Positions 62,603 to 64,000 of a stretch of 64,000 nucleotides of DNA are shown in pieces. Made by a program: the position numbers and the translations under genes. The stretch is from NCBI GenBank assembly GCA_016713535.1, contig JADJOY010000023.1, positions 186,001 to 250,000 on the forward strand. The letters are read 5' to 3'. The notes below the pieces were generated by a model. It was not told where the DNA came from. It saw nothing but the letters and a program-made list of their open reading frames with translations, and ran no database searches. Within the stretch, counting starts at the first letter, position 1, and every line of letters starts with the position of its first letter. The DNA comes from Deltaproteobacteria bacterium (GTDB lineage Bacteria; JADJOY01).

Positions 62603-64000
62603 TCACCGCGTCAGGGGGCCGCCGACGCCGGCTCGCGCCAGGCCGAGGTAGCGCTTGGTGTCCTCTCGGGTGGGATCGAGGTCGAGCGCCATGGTCAGCT
62701 CCTCGATCGCCTCGGTGCGGCGGTTGAGCGTCAGCAGCAGCGCACCGAGCTCGTGGTGCGCCGCCGCGTCGGACGGCGCGAAGCGCGTGGCGTGGCGCAG
62801 GGTCGCCTCCGCCTCGGCGTTGCGTCCCGCGTTCACCAGCAGCCGGCCGAGCTCGAGCTGGACAGGCGCATCCGCCGGACGAGCCACCAGGTAGTCTTGG
62901 TAGGAGCGGATCGCGTCGGCCGAGCGGCCCGCGCGCGCGGCGCTGCGGGCGTCGCGCAGAGCACCGTCCGCCTTGTCGATCTCGTCGAGGAGCTTGGCGG
63001 CCTGGATCGCGAACGGGTCGAAGCGCTTGTCCGACGCGGCGAGCTCGAGCACGCGCCGGAAGTACGCCGCCGCGTCACGCGGGCGGCCGAGGGCGTAGGT
63101 GGCTCGGCCGAGGCCCAGCCACGCCTCCGCGTTGCCGGGCATGGCGCGCCGCACCAGCTCGAACTGCTCGGAGGCGTCGGCCCAGCGCCGGCCCTCGAGG
63201 TCGCGCCGCCCCTGGGCGAGCGAGGCGGCGACGTCGATCCGTGCGCCGACGCCGCCGGTCGCGCTCGCGTCGTCCGGCGGCGCCGGCGGGCCGGTCATGC
63301 CGGGCGGACGGGTTCGCACGATCGGCACGGTCGCGCCCGGCGGCGCCTCGGGCGGCGCGGCGGGAGCGTGGTGGATCCTCCACTCACGCCACACCAGCGC
63401 CCCGAGCGCCGCGACCACCACCAGCGTGGCGAGCGCACCCGCGGCCGAGCGCCGCGAATCACGGTTCACCGAGGAAGCCGGTGACCGCGCCGGGCGGGCC
63501 CCCGGATCGCGGCGGTCGCGCGCGGCGGCCGCGCGCCGGACCTCGTCCGCCGTGCGCGGCGTGCGCTCGAGGTTCTTGCCGGTGCGGATGCGCTCGACGC
63601 GGTCGAGCGCCGCGTAGAGCTCCGTTCCATTGGCGGGCCGCCAGTTGGGGTCCTTGGAGAGCGCGCCCATCACCAGCCGCTCGAGCTCGCGGCTCACGAT
63701 CAGCTCGGGCTTCACGGCGCGCATCGGCCGCGGCCGCTCCTCGATGTGCTTCATGAGCAGCGGGATCACCGAGTCCGAGGTGCTGTCGAAGGGCCGCACG
63801 CCCGTGAGCAGCTCGTACATGACGACGCCGAGGGCATAGATGTCGCTGCGCGCGTCGAGCGGCTTGCCCTGGCACTGCTCGGGCGACATGTAGAACGGCG
63901 TACCGATCAGGACACCGGTGCGGGTCTTGCCGTCGACCGCCTGCGCGCCGCGCAGCTTGGCGATCCCGAAGTCGAGCACCAGCACCCAGTCGACGACGCC
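62603..64000 (-). CDS. Ser/Thr protein kinase with TPR region, 5' end outside window
   Basis: The frame is open to the window edge. It starts here within the kinase core: VLVLDFGIAKLRG (DFG), GTPFYMSPEQCQG, RSDIYALGVVMYELLTG, and the conserved Arg of KDPNWRPANG. After the kinase come a basic linker, a membrane helix (SAAGALATLVVVAALGALVW) and an exported Pro-rich segment. A TPR array follows: AWLGLGRATYALGRPRDAAA, QLELGRLLVNAGRNAEAEAT, and HHELGALLLTLNRRTEAIEE. Same overall plan as the kinase at 47067. The N-terminal lobe and catalytic HRD lie outside. Confidence 0.9.
   Translation of the reverse strand, partial: GVVDWVLVLDFGIAKLRGAQAVDGKTRTGVLIGTPFYMSPEQCQGKPLDARSDIYALGVVMYELLTGVRPFDSTSDSVIPLLMKHIEERPRPMRAVKPELIVSRELERLVMGALSKDPNWRPANGTELYAALDRVERIRTGKNLERTPRTADEVRRAAAARDRRDPGARPARSPASSVNRDSRRSAAGALATLVVVAALGALVWREWRIHHAPAAPPEAPPGATVPIVRTRPPGMTGPPAPPDDASATGGVGARIDVAASLAQGRRDLEGRRWADASEQFELVRRAMPGNAEAWLGLGRATYALGRPRDAAAYFRRVLELAASDKRFDPFAIQAAKLLDEIDKADGALRDARSAARAGRSADAIRSYQDYLVARPADAPVQLELGRLLVNAGRNAEAEATLRHATRFAPSDAAAHHELGALLLTLNRRTEAIEELTMALDLDPTREDTKRYLGLARAGVGGPLTR

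Overview
High-GC bacterial DNA, about 70% G+C by eye. The mix of Hanks-type Ser/Thr kinases with zinc ribbons and TPRs, CSLREA/thrombospondin type 3 surface proteins, fused M16 peptidases and many lipoproteins suggests a lineage of the former Deltaproteobacteria (Myxococcota/Binatota-like). That placement is an inference. No rRNA, tRNA, CRISPR array or insertion sequence was recognised.

Layout. 0-14 kb: partial CoA-transferase, a fused MNT-HEPN protein with degenerate active sites, phoH, a tandem intergenic repeat array, small lipoprotein/membrane/ASCH/SUKH genes, a BrnA antitoxin with a damaged BrnT toxin, and a ChaA cation/proton antiporter. 14.4-33.3 kb: a metal-homeostasis island, probably for zinc. 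It holds a WD40 protein with a G3E GTPase, a two-polypeptide ECF transporter (CbiM-CbiN-like and EcfT-EcfA fusions), two tandem paralogous HHxHLDL proteins of unknown function, a thiol-peroxidase-like protein, a Fur-family regulator, an ABC ATPase/FtsX-type permease/HGG protein/DUF3299 operon, three small DUF2946-like proteins, an EEL-type lipoprotein with a TonB-dependent receptor, a porin-like outer-membrane protein, and ZnuA-ZnuB without ZnuC. Two divergent promoters in the island share a 15-bp palindrome (19214-19228 and 21095-21109), a candidate operator for the Fur-family protein. 33.7-44.9 kb: M16 peptidase, methyltransferases, a GT39-like glycosyltransferase, Mpg, Aat and a CocE-type hydrolase. 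45-57 kb: beta-helix and VCBS/thrombospondin type 3 surface proteins, a Ser/Thr kinase, and the polyphosphate pair Ppx/GppA-CHAD. 57.3-64 kb: polysaccharide export genes (UDP-galactopyranose-mutase-like flavoprotein, Wzz/BY-kinase-like protein, Wza-like lipoprotein, SPOR lipoprotein) and a second, partial kinase.

Two window-wide features stand out. First, several families of palindromic repeats sit in intergenic DNA, mostly between convergent genes, and never inside a gene as far as I can see. Second, six otherwise well-conserved genes carry a single-base frameshift (tpx-like, TonB receptor, znuB, a methyltransferase, aat, and one hypothetical). This looks more like residual indel error in the assembly than biology, and affected genes are annotated across the shift.
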